Of a stretch of DNA of 64,000 nucleotides, positions 11,532-23,319 are shown in pieces. This DNA comes from Pyropia haitanensis (lineage: Eukaryota > Rhodophyta > Bangiophyceae > Bangiales > Bangiaceae), in the NCBI GenBank assembly GCA_008729055.1, contig SDUX01000003.1, forward strand, positions 310,001 to 374,000, in the 5' to 3' direction. Under the pieces are notes generated by a model that was not told the DNA's origin, ran no database searches, and saw only the letters and a list, made by a program, of their open reading frames with translations. Position numbers and translations under genes: made by a program. Position 1 is the first letter of the stretch; each line of letters begins with the position of its first letter.

Positions 11532-13383
11532 GGAGGGTGAGTGAGAGATGGCTGATAAGGGGCGGGGAGGGGAGGGAGGGGCGGCGGGGCCGCGCCTGCG
11601 TTTGTGTGGCGCCCATAACTTGTGTGGGTGGCTTCCAGCACCTTGCCTGCAGGAGCAGTCTCTGCGGGCCGGGAGTGAGGAGGGAGAGGTAACAAGCCAA
11701 CCCGCTTGCTTGGGTTTTCTTTCTCGCCATGCCTCTTTGAGTCGGCGTAGAGCACGCTCTGTGCCCTCCAACGCGTTCTCACCAGCACTCACCGCAGCCT
11801 CGGTTGCGGAACAGGCCCCAAGATTGGGTCCATGCAGGCCTGACCGCCACCCGTCACTGCAACCGATGCGGACACACCGACGACGGATCTGGGGCGTAGA
11901 TTGAGATCTCATGTGAGCCCTGAGCGGATGCTGGTAATGCGTCCTTGCACTTCCCGAGTGTTTCGTCACCCGCCAATGTCCAGTGCATGTCTGAATTACA
12001 TTTTTTGAGCACCTACAACCAAGAGTACAGTGATTACTTGACCGACGGAATGCCTTTTCTGGAGTACTGTTTTGAGGACATGTGACCAGTGCCCCCCTCC
12101 GACGCGGGCACCTCCCAGCCCCCAAGACCCAAGCAGTCCCACCCCGGCTCGCCCACCGCCCTGTGACAGTCGACCGCACTCTCGGACACGGGTGCTGACT
12201 ACAAGGAGGGCGGCGACGAGGCGTTTGGCCGCTTGCCCACCTCCTGAGGCCTTTCCCCGGTCGTTCTGCAACACATGTGCCACCCGTCCACGCCAGTGGC
12301 CGGCTGGAAGAAGGCCGGCGCACCTCCCAGCGCGCCGCCGCCACCGCTGTTGCCACTGCTGCCGCCGCCCCCATCGCCGCCTCCATCGGCGCAGCCGATC
12401 TGTTTTGGCCCCAACGCCGCGGTACCCACAGCGGCTCTTCCAGATACACCACCTGACAGCTACCGCGGAGGTACTAGCCGTCGGCAGTGTGAGATAACGC
12501 AGCCGATCATCCGTCTTTCTCTTGGACGCTGAAGGTGTCGTCAATGGCATCGCGTGCGGCGGCCGAGGCGCCGCGTCACCTGGGCAAGGTCCAGACGAGA
12601 CAGACGGCTCCCGCGCGGCCAGATGTGCGTCGAATCCCTTCACATGCGACCACGACTGAGCGGCGTTTCGTCAGCTGTACTGTTGAAGCAGAGAAGAGCT
12701 TTCGGTGACTGTACCAGATACTCGATCTGCAGCCAAACAGAGCCCAAGAACAGGCAAGCGGAGCCTTGATACTCCGGGCCATATTTTTCAGCATTTTATC
12801 ATTGGGCCATATGTGCACTTGAAAAGTGCGCCAACGCGAGCTCCTTCACTGCTGGACCCCTCTCGCAACCCGGCCTCTTCTCTGAAGCCCGTTGGCCGCG
12901 GCTCCCGACATCGCCCACGGACTTAGTCGCACACGATCTCCCGTCGGCCATGGGCTGGTAGTTCCGCTCGCCCTCGTGACGGCGCCGCCGCCGGCTGTCT
13001 TCCCCCCCTCCGGGCCCCCCAAAACCTCCTGCCGGCCACTGCAGCGGAGGCAGGGAACGCCTCCCCCGTATCCCTCGACTGGCGTAAGTGCCGGACCGCC
13101 TGCCACCGGACCGGCCACCCTGTGCGCCACCCGCCGACCCCGTTCTGCCGCGCCCGCGCCGCAGCAGCGGCGCCTGTCGGGCCCGAGGCTGTCCTCCCTC
13201 CCAAACAACCCCGCTCCCGCTGACGTCCTTGATCGGTGGTGTTTGGTTGCCTCCAGTACAAAGGTGCGTGCAAGTCCAGCGCCAACCCCCAAACGTCCCC
13301 CCTCCCGCGGCCCTCACCGGAGCCGTCGGTCACACGCGCCCACCGGCGGCAGGACCGGCCGGTGCCGGCCAGGCCGAGGTGGC

Positions 13384-13384
13384 T

Positions 13385-13428
<44 letters not shown>
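13384..13428. repeat. GCC trinucleotide microsatellite
   Basis: Uninterrupted GCC units over roughly 45 bases. In any frame they encode only Ala, Pro or Arg runs. They belong to no supported gene. Confidence 0.8.
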
Positions 13429-13430
<2 letters not shown>

Positions 13431-13465
13431 CGAGGACCACCGCCTATGGGACGACCACGGCGCTG

Positions 13466-13505
13466 TGCCTACTAAACCGTCTCAAAAAAAACCTGCTCTT
13501 TTGGA
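13466..13505 (-). repeat. Dispersed repeat, copy 1 (TTTTGAGACGGTTTA core)
   Basis: Read on the minus strand, this carries TTTTGAGACGGTTTA followed by GTAGGCACAGCG. It matches two other copies, at about 14400-14500 (+) and 20587-20670 (-). Copies 1 and 2 face each other about 1 kb apart, like the ends of a small element. Confidence 0.6.
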
Positions 13506-14399
13506 TGCGGGGCAAGTTGCGGGCTTACGTGGGTTCTTGCTTTCACGCAAGCCAGTCTGCTTGGACAAGCAAGATTGTTGTGCAGAGTCTGCTTGCGTCT
13601 GCAAGTCTGTCATTCTTGCGCGGCCTTTTGTGAAAATATCCCACGCCGCGACTGTCAACAACCGTCAAAGTGTACCCAATCAGAGGCCGGGACGGAACAG
13701 GTGTGCAAAGCCATGGCCGTCTCGGCTATATCTGGACCAGCGCCGGGCTCTCGCTCTTCCGCTGAGACTGCAGCTGCTCGTTTACTTGCGCTAGCACCGC
13801 GATGGAGTCGCACACCTCCACGCGGAGCATCACCACCACCTGCCACCGTAGGCTGCCAGGGTCTGGAATCTACGCCTCAGCGGACGCCGCTTCCATGGCG
13901 AGACCTACCGTCGAGAGCGAGGGGGAAGCGGAGGCGAGCTGAGGGAAGGGGGAGGCGAAAGAGGGAGCTAGTATCGGCTGAATTGAAGTTGGCGGCGTGC
14001 ACCGTCCCCGCGCCGCGCCACCGTTTCCAGTTGCAACAGCATGCAGTGTCTGCCGCTCAGCGGCTCCCAGGAAAAGCCGTCATCACTGCGACCCCCACGG
14101 ACAAAAACGGAGGGGAAGCGGACGGCCGGGGGGGAGTGAACCATGGCCCATGCAGAGGCGATTCCGCAAGGTACTCTGCGGCGACCCGCAAGCCACCTAG
14201 CGGTCATTGGCAACCTTCCAAGATGCGCATTGCAGGGAGCCCTGCAGTGAAGCGTTTCGGTCCGTCTTCGTGGGTGATTTTGTATGCCCAGACAGCTCAG
14301 CTTCAGGCGCTTCTTTCCGTAGGAGATGCGCTCCGTTGATGGACCGACACCCGCCCATGTAAATCAAAAACAAAAAAAATCAGGAAAAAGCAGGGCTCA

Positions 14400-14500
14400 C
14401 ACTGACAAAACAGACGTCGACAACCGCGTGTGGGCTGGGCCAAGCAACGGAAGGCAAAGCAAGAAAATTTTGAGACGGTTTATGTAGCGGGCACTGCGTG
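14400..14500 (+). repeat. Dispersed repeat, copy 2 (TTTTGAGACGGTTTA core)
   Basis: This shares about 80 aligned bases with the copy at 20587-20670. The order is AAACAGACG, GACAACCGC, CCAAGCAACGGAA, GCAAGAA, TTTTGAGACGGTTTA and GGCACTGCG. The length of the match exceeds chance, so this is a true dispersed repeat. Its nature (transposon end, or duplicated gene 3' end) is unresolved. Confidence 0.65.
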
Positions 14501-15461
14501 GCGGCCGCGGCCGCGGCCACGGGGCGGCGTGCGGTCGGCCGCCCCGGTGGCCGCCTGCGGCGGGCGCTTCCGGTCGCCGCGGCCGGCCCAGCGCGCCGGG
14601 GACGCGGTCACGGTAGCGGGCCAGGCCGGCAAGGCCGCCCTTCGTGGGCCCACACTCGTGGGATTCGATTCGGGGAGGGGAGGTGGCGGGGGGGGGACCG
14701 CAGGCGGGGGGGGGGATGGACACCCGCGCCGGTCCGCCACCACCGCCCACGTCCCCCCCCCTTCCGCTTCTCCACCTCGGCGGGCCCTGTGCATGAGCGC
14801 CCTGGACGGGTGTGGCGCGCCGCGGGGGGCGGCGGTCGCCCGAGGCGGCGCGCCACCCCTCCCCGCCAAGGGGCCACCCCCCCCCCCCCTCCCCTCGTTA
14901 TTTGCGGTACCGCCATTCGCTCCGCCGCGGCCGCGCACTCGCGGTCGGCCGATTACGTGGGGGCGGGTCCGCTAGGACCGGCGGCGCGTGGGGGGGGCTG
15001 GCGAAGCGGCGGTCGAGGGCTCCCCCCCCCCCCCCCCCCCCACCCCGCCCCCCCGCCATCGCCCGCCCCTGCAGGCGGTTGCGGGCGGCGGGCGGTGGCG
15101 GCACCCGGCGGCCAGGGTGGGCGGCGGGCGCTTGACCCGCCCCCCCCCCCCCCCCCTCCCCCCTTCCCCTGAGAACGAGACCGCCGCTGGGGGCGGCCAG
15201 CACCCCCTGCCGCCGCCCCCCCGGCAGGGGCGGCCGGCTGGTCCACTCTGGCGGCGGCGGGCGCGGCGGTAGCCCGGCCGCCCCGCCACACGTAGACGGG
15301 GCGGACCGCGCTCCGCGTGCGGCCGCCGGACGGCAGCAGCCGACGCTGGCGGGCCGGCCTCAGTACCGCTCAGAGGTGGCAGCCGTCGGCGCGGGGGGTG
15401 GGGGGGGGGGGGGTGGGGGCGGGGGGGGGGGGAGGAGCGAAGCGGCCACCTCGCCGCCCCT

Positions 15462-15498
<37 letters not shown>

Positions 15499-17166
15499 TG
15501 CCGCCGCCGCCGCAGGCGAGCCGGCGGCAGGTGCGTTTCCGGGTTTGCCTCCCCCGGTGGAGGGCGGTGGCTGCCGCTCGCGGGCCGGGTGCCCGCCCAC
15601 GTGCGTGCCACAGGAACACAGTCCAGGTAGGACGACGGCAGCAGTCTGGTGCAGGTGCGGGGAGCGGGGACGTTTGATGCGCGGGGGGTGGGCAGCGGGA
15701 GAGCAGCGTGTGGGGGGGGGGGGGGGGGGGGGGGGGTGGAGGCTGTGCCGTCGCACGAGCGCGGGCGGGGAGAGCGCGCATCGTACCTCACGGGCGGGGA
15801 GAGGGGGGGGGGGGGGGGCGGCGCCGGCGGCCTCTCGAGGACGACCCGCCACGCGGTGGGGAGGGGCGCGGCGCGGGGGCGTCTTCTGGTTGCCGCCCCC
15901 CCCCCCCGCCCCCCGCGGGTCGGTTTGCGTGACGCCGCCCCGGCCGTGGCGGGCGGGTCGTCTGCGAGCCGCGCCCGCCGCGGTGGCCGCCCGCCATCAC
16001 CCCCGCCACTGCCACGGCCGTGCTGCCCCCGCGCGCGCAAAGAGAAGGGGGGGGGGGGGAGGGGGGGGTGGGGGGGGGGGGGAAGGGGAAGAAGGGGCCG
16101 TGGCGGAGCGGCGGCCGGCGACGCGGCGCAGAGGGGAGACGAGCGGGGAGGGTGTAGGGCAGCGCCGCGCGGGGTGCCGCTTGGCGCGGGCGCGCGCGCG
16201 CGCGCGGCCGCCGCGGCCGCCGCGGCCCGCCGCCCGCCTTTGCATTGGGCGGCCGCGGGCGGCGACGGCGGGCGGGGGAGGGACGCGCCGTGTCCGCCTG
16301 CGGTGCGCACGCTGCTGCGCCTCCTCTGGCGCGGTGCTGGTTTTTTTTTGTTTTTTTTTTCTTTGTCTATGTTGTTTGTTCTTGCGCGTGGTGCCGCGGC
16401 CACGCCCGCCGCCGCCGCCTCCCTGCGGGCGTCCCACTGCTGTTAGAGAGGGGGCGCAAGGGCGGAGCGGGGGGGGGTGGGGGGGGGGGGGGGGTGCGGC
16501 TGGGGGTGGCCGTGGGGGGGGGGAGGGGGGAGGGAGGGAGTCCCGGCAGGGAGGAGCCGCCGGTGGGGGAGAGAGGGGCGGCCGCCGCGACCGCGGCCTG
16601 CCGGCCACGGCGGGGACGCGTCCATTGGCCGCCGCAGCGCGCGCGGCGGCGGCGCGCCGCCCCAGCGGGCGTGACGCGCCGCCGCCGCGGCGCGCGTGGC
16701 GGGCCCGCCGGCCGACGGTGCGGGCGGTCGCCGCCCCACGCCGGGCGCCGCCGCCGCCAACGACCGCCGCGGCGGCGGGGTGGCCTGCTCTACTCACCCC
16801 CCCACCCCCCCCCCCCCCCCCTCTTGCCGGCGGCACCTCCCATATCTCTCCCACCGCGGCGGTAGGCATCTCCACCGCCGCTGCCGGCACGGCGGCAGCT
16901 TCCCCCCCCACCGCCGCCGCCGCCGGCACGGCGGCAGCCACCCCCACTGCCACCGCCGCCACGGGGGCGGCCGTCGGGTCGGCCGGCGGCGGGTGGCGCG
17001 GCCGTGTCCCCCTCCACGCGCCCCCGTCTAGCCCACTGCACTCGCGGCGGCGTGGCGGCCGCCACCACCTCCTCCCCCCCCCCATCTCCCCATACGGCGC
17101 TCCCCGGCGCACCCGCCGTGGCCGACGGTGGCACCCACGGTGGTGCCCGCGACGGCGGCGGCGGTC

Positions 17167-17453
17167 ATGCCCGCCGTCGCAACGATGGCGGGCGACCCGT
17201 CTGCGGCGCCGCCCCCGCGCGGGCGGACCCCCCCCTGGCAACGACCAGACGCCGCGGTGGCGGCCGCCGCCGCCGCTCCCACCAGCGCCGCCGGCGGTGG
17301 CGGTGGCGGTGGCGGTGGCGGTGGCGGCGGCGGCGGCGGCGGCGGCGTGGACGCGCCGAGCCGGCAGCGGCAACGACGGCCGCGGCGGCGGCGGCCGCCG
17401 CTGACCGCCACCGCCGTGGGCGCCGCGGTCGTGGCGGCCACCGCGACGGTGGC

Positions 17454-17492
<39 letters not shown>

Positions 17493-19452
17493 AGCTGCCC
17501 CCTGGGCCGCCCCGCGGCTGCCGCTATCAATGTTGACTTCCTCCGCCCCCGCGACGACCCACTGGTGGGGCCGCACGGCCGTCAGCAGCAGCGGCAGCGC
17601 GCTTGCCTCACCCCCTCCCACCCCCCCCGCCCCTCCCACCCCCCCCACGCCCCTCACCCTCCACCTCTCCCCCCCCGCCGCCAGCGATGCCGCGCCCACC
17701 ACCACCCCCTGCACGATTGGCCCGCCGTACACGGGCATTCTCCTCGGCGGCGTGACGGCCGACACGGCCGCCACACTCGCCGCCATCCTCGACACCCTCC
17801 GCTCCGTCTGTGAGGTGGTCCTCGGCGAGCCCGGCGTCGGCAGCCCCGTGCCGGGCGGCGAGACCACCTACCTCCTCACCCCCGCTCAGGTCGATGCCCT
17901 CTGGACCCGCCACGGTTTGCGGGTGCGGGTGGTCGAGGCGGACGTGGGCGCGGCGCTCGCGCGGGGGCCCGCCATTGAGGAGGTCCCGCCACGACCACCG
18001 CCGCTGCCGCGGCCGCCGTCTGCCGGCGGGGAGGCGGCGGGGACGCCACGGCAGCTGGGCTTGGCTGCGGTGGTGGCCAACACCACCACCACCGCCGACG
18101 GTACCACAGATGATGAGGCGGCGGCGCGCGGCGGCGACCGGTCTGGGTCGGCCGTCCCCCTGACGGCGGCTGAGGCGGCCGACTTTTACACTGCGTACCG
18201 GTCCCTATCGGCCATCCAAGACCGGATGGCGGCGCTCGCCGCCGACTACCCCGACCTGGCCGCCACCATCCACATCGGCACTTCTGCTCGAGGCCGGCCG
18301 CTCACCGCCCTCGCGGTAGGCAACACCCCCGCCACCGCGCCCGTCCGCATCGCGGTGCTGGGCCTGCAGCACGCGCGCGAGTGGGTGGCGGGCCTCGTCC
18401 CCCTCTACGCCGCCGAGATGCTCGTCCGCGGCGCGGTCGACCACCCTGACCTGGCCGCCTTTCTCCGCCGCGTGCAGCTGCTGTTCATCCCGATCGTCAA
18501 CCCCGACGGGTTCGTGCACACCGTCACGACGGACCGGCTGTGGCGGAAGAACCGGTCGGGCGACCTGCACGCGTGCCCCGGGGTGGACCTCAACCGCAAC
18601 TGGGGGATGGACTGGGGCGGGCCGCACGCGACGTCCCTGGACAACCCTTGCTCGGCTGTCTACACGGGGCCCGCCGCGTTTTCCGAGCCAGAGACCCGCG
18701 CCGTGCGGGACCTGCTGAACGGCTCCCCCGGGGTGGTGGGGTTCTTGGACTTTCATGCGTACGGGCAGCTGGTGCTCGGCGCGTGGGCGCACGCCGAGAC
18801 CGCGGCGCCCGCGCACCTGACCGACGAGCGCGCCTACGGCGCGGCCGTGACGGAAGGCGTCAACGCGGTGCACGGGTCTGGCTACCTATACGGCTCGGGC
18901 GGGGAGCTCATCTACCTGGCGAGCGGCGTGTCGACCGACTGGGCGACGGCCGCCAACATGAGCGCGCTGACGATTGAGCTGCGGCCGGGCGGCACGGGCA
19001 CCGCGTCGAGTGGGGGCTCGGGGGGGGGGGGGGGGGGCTCGTACGGCGACGCCGCGGGGCCGGGGCGCGCGGCGGGGGGCGGCTTCCTTCTGCCCGCGTC
19101 GGCGCTGCTGCCAACGTGTGAGGAGGGCATGGGCGCGGTCGTCACCGCCGCGCGGTACCTGGAACGCGCCGCGGCGGCTAGCCGGGATGGGGCGGCAGGG
19201 GGGGCGGGGGCGGGGCAGGGGGGGGAACCCCTCGAGCCCCTCAGCGCCGTCGACTGGGTGCCCGTCCGCGAGGGGGCGGTGGGAGGCGACGGCACGACCG
19301 ACGGGCCGGGAGGGGACGGCAGCACCGACGCGGGGGAGCCCGAGGAGGGAAGCCTGTCGGTTGTGGCCATTGTGGGCGTTGTCATTGGCGCCGTCGGCGC
19401 GACGGTACTGCTGATTGTGGGCGCGTGGCTGGTGCTGTTCCGAGCGCGCTAA
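17167..19452 (+). CDS. M14 metallocarboxypeptidase (CPA/CPB type) with propeptide and C-terminal membrane anchor
   Basis: Zinc exopeptidase removing C-terminal residues. From the first ATG (17167) the N-terminus is low-complexity with a hydrophobic Ala/Val stretch at about 17415-17510, possibly the real signal; a later start or an unseen intron (pyrimidine-rich 17600-17690) is possible. A propeptide-like segment (17710-17980) precedes the catalytic domain (18170-19180). Zinc ligands are His402 and Glu405 in QHAREW and His530 in DFHAYGQ; the general base is Glu604 in TIELRPGG. Substrate-binding motifs are present: RLWRKNRS, DLNRNW, VYTGPAAFSEPET and the tyrosine loop IYLASGVSTDW. The residue equivalent to CPA Ile255 is Thr, not the Asp of CPB, which argues against basic specificity. 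GFLLPA is conserved. A 24-residue helix (VVAIVGVVIGAVGATVLLIV) ends the protein, predicting a type I membrane peptidase. A G run at 19020-19037 inserts Gly residues between the general base and GFLLPA. Confidence 0.9.
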
Positions 19453-20608
19453 CTGGGGGGAGCGGGCAGTGGGAAGGCGTAGAGGGGGGAGGCGGTAGGT
19501 GGAGCTGAAGGGGACGGATCGTGAACATGGAAAGGGGGGCGGGGGAGAGCGGGGGGCGGGGGGCGGGGGGCGGGGGAGGGGGGGGGGGGGAGCGGGTGGG
19601 GGGGGGGGGCGAACGGCCAACCCCCGTGAGGTCTAGTTCGACAGGGATGTGGCAGACGGCCCATCGGTGGCGGTCAGCGGCAGCGGCGCGGCAGAAAAAA
19701 ACCCTCTGTGGACGGGCGGCCGTGTCGTCCACGGCTCCACCGGCCACCGAGTCACGGGACGGGCCAGTGCGGAGCGAATGCAGTGGCACTGGGCGCGCGG
19801 AGCAGCGGAAAGCGGCGGCGGCCACGGGGGTGGGGTCGGGTGGCGGCCGGGACGACGGCGTGGCCGCTCCCCTCGCCGCCCCGGTCCCGGCCGCGTCACC
19901 GCTGGAACCTGTAGAGCGGGGGCGCGCGCCGCCCGCGGCTGGGGCACGGCGTCTCCGTCCTCTGGCGCTGCGGGCCGTACCGCGGCGGTTGGCAGAGGAT
20001 GCCCTCCCGCCCAGACGCCCTCACGCTACGTACGCGACGGTCCATTCGTCCCCGACGGTGCGCATAGGAGCTTATCGTTTGGTACCCTGGCGAAAGGAGT
20101 GCTGGCGGGCGGCGCGCCGGCCCATCCCCGACGGCTCGCGGCGGTGCCAGCCGCGCCGTAGGAGGGAAACAAAGACACCCATTCCGCTCCGCCCGCACAG
20201 CGGGGTGCTGCAACTCTACTCGCCGAGACGGGACCAGGAGGTATCTGACATTCTCAGATGAAGAAAAATACGTGCGTAGTGGAGAGAGAAGAGCAGCAGC
20301 GAGATAACGAAGAGCACACAAGAAAGAACACAGCACGACGAGTAGCTTTCAGACCACAAGCTTACAGTGCCACACATAATTAAGTGTCTATGAGAAGCTT
20401 GGGGCTGGGGTCGGACATTTTCTGAGTCCACAGAAAATTACTCGCTGACACACGATAGGAGTACTTAATCATAACAGCGATCCAATACAGTGATCAGTGC
20501 CGTACCTAAACTTGCTGCCTTCCAATCGATGTCGAGTCGACAGCCTCACGTCGCTACACCGGCGGCGCCCGGTGACTATTGCCCCGGCGCAGTGCCTGCT
20601 AAACCGTC
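19453..20608. other. Intergenic region, partly AT-richer
   Basis: 3' flank of the carboxypeptidase gene with G runs at 19555-19610, then unstructured GC-rich sequence. A clearly AT-richer block lies at 20240-20500. No conserved coding signal is visible on either strand. Confidence 0.4.
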
Positions 20609-20670
20609 TCAAAAAATTCTTGCTTTTCCGTTGCTTGGGCCGGCCCGCAAGCGGTTGTCACCGTCTGTTT
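20587..20670 (-). repeat. Dispersed repeat, copy 3, overlapping the 3' end of a gene
   Basis: On the minus strand this aligns with the copy at 14400-14500: AAACAGACG, GACAACCGC, CCAAGCAACGGAA, TTTTGAGACGGTTTA, GGCACTGCG. It contains the stop codon of the small secreted protein gene. Confidence 0.65.
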
Positions 20671-21097
20671 CATCGGGCGCCGCGAGGTACTCGAGCTGGA
20701 ACGCGTCAGACAGCGGCGTCGCGCACGTGCCGCCGCCATAGGGGATGACCACATCTGGGGCGCTCCCTTTGGCCCGCAGCACCCAGCCGGTGCCACCACG
20801 GCCAAACGGGTTGGCGACCGCGTCCGGGTCGGGCGACGCGCCGTCGGGGGTGGTCGGGTGCAGCCGGCACTGCAGGGCGGGCAGGGTGTGGAGGCGGCCC
20901 CGCGCCTTGCCCGCCGGCGGGGATGGGAAGGGGATGGTCACTGGCTGCCCGGCCGCGACCGCCGCGAGGGCTGTCGCGGGAGGGGGGGGCGGCGCCGGCG
21001 CTGCGGTCGTCACCACCGCGAAGGCTGCCGCGATTACCGCGGCCGCCACCGTTGCAGAAGCCGCGGTAGACAGACACGGGCGCCAAAGGCCGCGCAT
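20609..21097 (-). CDS. Small secreted protein, unknown function
   Basis: A 162-residue single-exon reading frame starting at ATG 21097. An N-terminal signal peptide is visible: MRGLWRPCLSTAASATVAAA followed by further hydrophobic Ala/Val residues to about residue 33. The mature part contains IPFPSPPAGKARGRLHTLPA, FGRGGTGWVLRAKGS, DVVIPYGGGTC and FQLEYLAAPDE. I do not recognise the family. The last 20 codons lie inside the dispersed repeat with core TTTTGAGACGGTTTA. The true C-terminus may therefore be an intron boundary or a repeat-derived end. An upstream in-frame extension to 21286 is open but lies before the signal peptide. Confidence 0.5.
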   Translation of the reverse strand: MRGLWRPCLSTAASATVAAAVIAAAFAVVTTAAPAPPPPPATALAAVAAGQPVTIPFPSPPAGKARGRLHTLPALQCRLHPTTPDGASPDPDAVANPFGRGGTGWVLRAKGSAPDVVIPYGGGTCATPLSDAFQLEYLAAPDETDGDNRLRAGPSNGKARIF

Positions 21098-21714
21098 GGT
21101 GCACTGGGAGGGCGCGCAGCCGGACGGATCAGACGGCGGGAGCGTCTGGTGAGTTCCGTCACGGCTGTGGCAACAGCAGGACGGGGCAAGACGCAGTCGG
21201 TACATGCTGCAGAAGATGCTAAGATAATCATGGCAGTCGAAGGATCGCCAAGCCACTCGCGTTGGCTCAGAAAGCTGCCGGCCCACACCCTACTGGGATC
21301 GCCAACAGTCGCGCATACGCAGTGTAGGGTGGGCCCGGGCACCCCGACCCCACCCACGCCGCTGACAAGAGGTCGTCGCGGGCCACAGGGCGCCGCGCAC
21401 ACACGTTTTCCTCGTCAGTCCCGGCGGAGCGCACCGTCGGCGCGATATGCATGGTCACTGCGCGAGCACCACGTGTCGTGACAAGCGTCTGGTCACGCAC
21501 CGGGCTTGTCGGTAGCGACGAGAGAATCGGCGAATCCGTGCTTTGGAGCGGATGACGACCGCGATCGGAGCGGGCGCGGCGCGTACCGGACTTTTTGGCA
21601 ATGACGGCTGACAGGCGCCCGAGCGCGGCTTGGCCCCGTCGTGCGCCCGCTCAATCCGGCCGCTAAAATCGGGACAGGCACGGTGTTTGCACGAGCGGTA
21701 TTGTGCGCGCCAAA
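21098..21714. other. Intergenic region
   Basis: 5' flank of the minus-strand secreted protein gene. I see no conserved open frame, RNA gene or repeat before the inverted-repeat arm that begins near 21715. Confidence 0.4.
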
Positions 21715-21800
21715 AAAAACGACACATACAATATCGTCGGGAAAACGTACCACCCGTACTAGGGTATACTAGGCAGTACTCGTGGCTATTTTTTGTACTG
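21715..21800 (-). repeat. Left arm of a widely spaced inverted repeat
   Basis: Read on the minus strand it contains CCACGAGTA, GTATACC, AGTA and GGTGGTACGTTTTCCCGACG. The same series is found on the plus strand at 24585-24655. The two arms enclose the tandem repeat island, about 2.9 kb apart. Confidence 0.6.
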
Positions 21801-22289
21801 CGCATGTACTGTACGGTAGCTCGTTTACTTGTGGTCGGCTGTGGTCTGCTGGTGGTTCGCGTCGGAGGGCGGCTGGAGCCGGGTCCGACAGAAAGGTGGG
21901 CTACATGTCCGTGAGTGCCCAAATCAGCTGTAAAACCGGGGCACCAGGAAGACTCCACCACCCCAGGGGAGGACTCAGCCGCCGAGGGGGGGGGGGGCAC
22001 GGCCGTGGGGGGGTGCGAGGCAGGCCTGAGGAGCCGAACTGCGCACGAATATCGCCGAATTATCAACGGATTGCGCGCGACTTGCCCCGATTCCAGCTTC
22101 GCGACACCACTTCTGTGTCACACGTCCAACAGCAAGCATTCGCAGCCGCTCTCCACGCGCTCCCTTCTCACACCTCGGTTGGTCCAAGTCTCGACCAATG
22201 CTCGCCGGTCACGCATCGAGTGCGTTGTCGTGTTGCGGGTGGACTCCCGGATCATCTCCCCTGCAGCTGAAAAGGTCCCCATGCACGAA

Positions 22290-23040
22290 CGCACAGCACG
22301 GCGCCCCGGGGAGCCCCACCCGAGAGCAGAGCGCGCACTGGAGCGGCCTGACAGCACGGGTGCGCGGCGCGCACGCCGGACAGAGAGCTCCTGGAGCATC
22401 GTGTCAGGGGGTGCGGGGGGGGGGGGGGGGACAGGCGGGGCGAGGAGGGGTCTGGTACGACAGCGGGCCCCGCGGAATCATTCCTGGACGGAAAATCTAT
22501 GCTTTCTTGCAACGTACAGTATTTTCCGTGAGTGACGTAGCCACCACAGATACCGCCGCGCGACCTGTTGACAGGTCCTGTGAGCGCGGTTCGTAGCATA
22601 GTGCGCGTGGTCCCCCGGAGAGCCTCACCTGAGAGCAGAGCGCGCACTGGGGCAGCGTAACAGCACGGGTGCGCGGCGCGCACGCCCGGACAGAGAGCTC
22701 CTGGAGCATCGTGTCAGGGGGTGCGGGGGGGGGGGGGGGGGACAGGCGGGGTGGGGAGGGGTCTGGGACGAGAGCGGGCCCCGCGGAATCATTCCTGGAC
22801 GGAAAATCTATGCTTTCTTGCAACGTACAGTATTTTCCGTGAGTGACGTAGCCACCACAGATACCGCCGCGCGACCTGTTGACAGGTCCTGTGAGCGCGG
22901 TTCGTAGCATAGTGCGCGTGGTCCCCCGGAGAGCCCCACCTGAGAGCAGAGCGCGCACTGGGGCAGCGTAACAGCACGGGTGCGCGGCGCGCACGCCCGG
23001 CAGAGAGCTCCTGGAGCACCCTGTGAGGGGGGTGCGGGGT
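22290..23040 (+). repeat. Tandem repeat, about 310-bp unit, 2.4 copies
   Basis: The landmark AGAGAGCTCCTGGAGCA recurs at about 22383, 22692 and 23002, a period close to 310 bp. Each unit has a G run, then GGAATCATTCCTGGACGG, a GTACAGTATTTTCCGTG segment, and a segment ending in GTAGCATAGTGCGCGTGGTC. Units 1 and 2 are almost identical, so the duplication is recent. No reading frame is conserved between units. Confidence 0.85.
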
Positions 23041-23319
23041 GGGGAAGGGCGGGGGGGGGGGGGCGCTCCAGCAGACAGGCGGGGGATGGGCGTCTGTGCC
23101 CGGGCGTTGACCAGCCAAGCTAACCTCCATCTCCCACTCCCACTCTCCAGCTTCCCCCCCCCCCGCCCTCCCCTTCCGTCTTCACGTGCCCCACGCCCCC
23201 CTCTCCACCATCCCACCACCCCCCCCCCCCCCACCTTCTTGTTTTCCACACCTGCGTGCATCTGCTGGTGGCGGCTGCTTTTCACCCCGCGGGTGGCGCC
23301 TCCAAGCTGGAGCCTTTTT

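Larger units (their letters stand above)
11532..17166. other. Gene-poor region with dispersed repeats and G/C tracts
   Basis: No conserved domain is recognisable in about 5.6 kb. The segment 11.9-14.4 kb is less GC-rich and holds two copies of a dispersed motif (TTTTGAGACGGTTTA) in opposite orientation at about 13469-13490 and 14468-14485. A GCC-triplet microsatellite lies at 13384-13428. From 14.5 to 17.1 kb the sequence is dominated by G or C runs and triplet repeats. A T-rich tract (16340-16380) interrupts it. Large overlapping open frames here are not supported as genes. Confidence 0.4.

Noticed and set aside
15317..17404. 695-codon plus frame
   Set aside because: Almost entirely Gly/Arg/Pro/Ala from G/C tracts, with no conserved motif; overlapping frames of equal length exist on the other strand.
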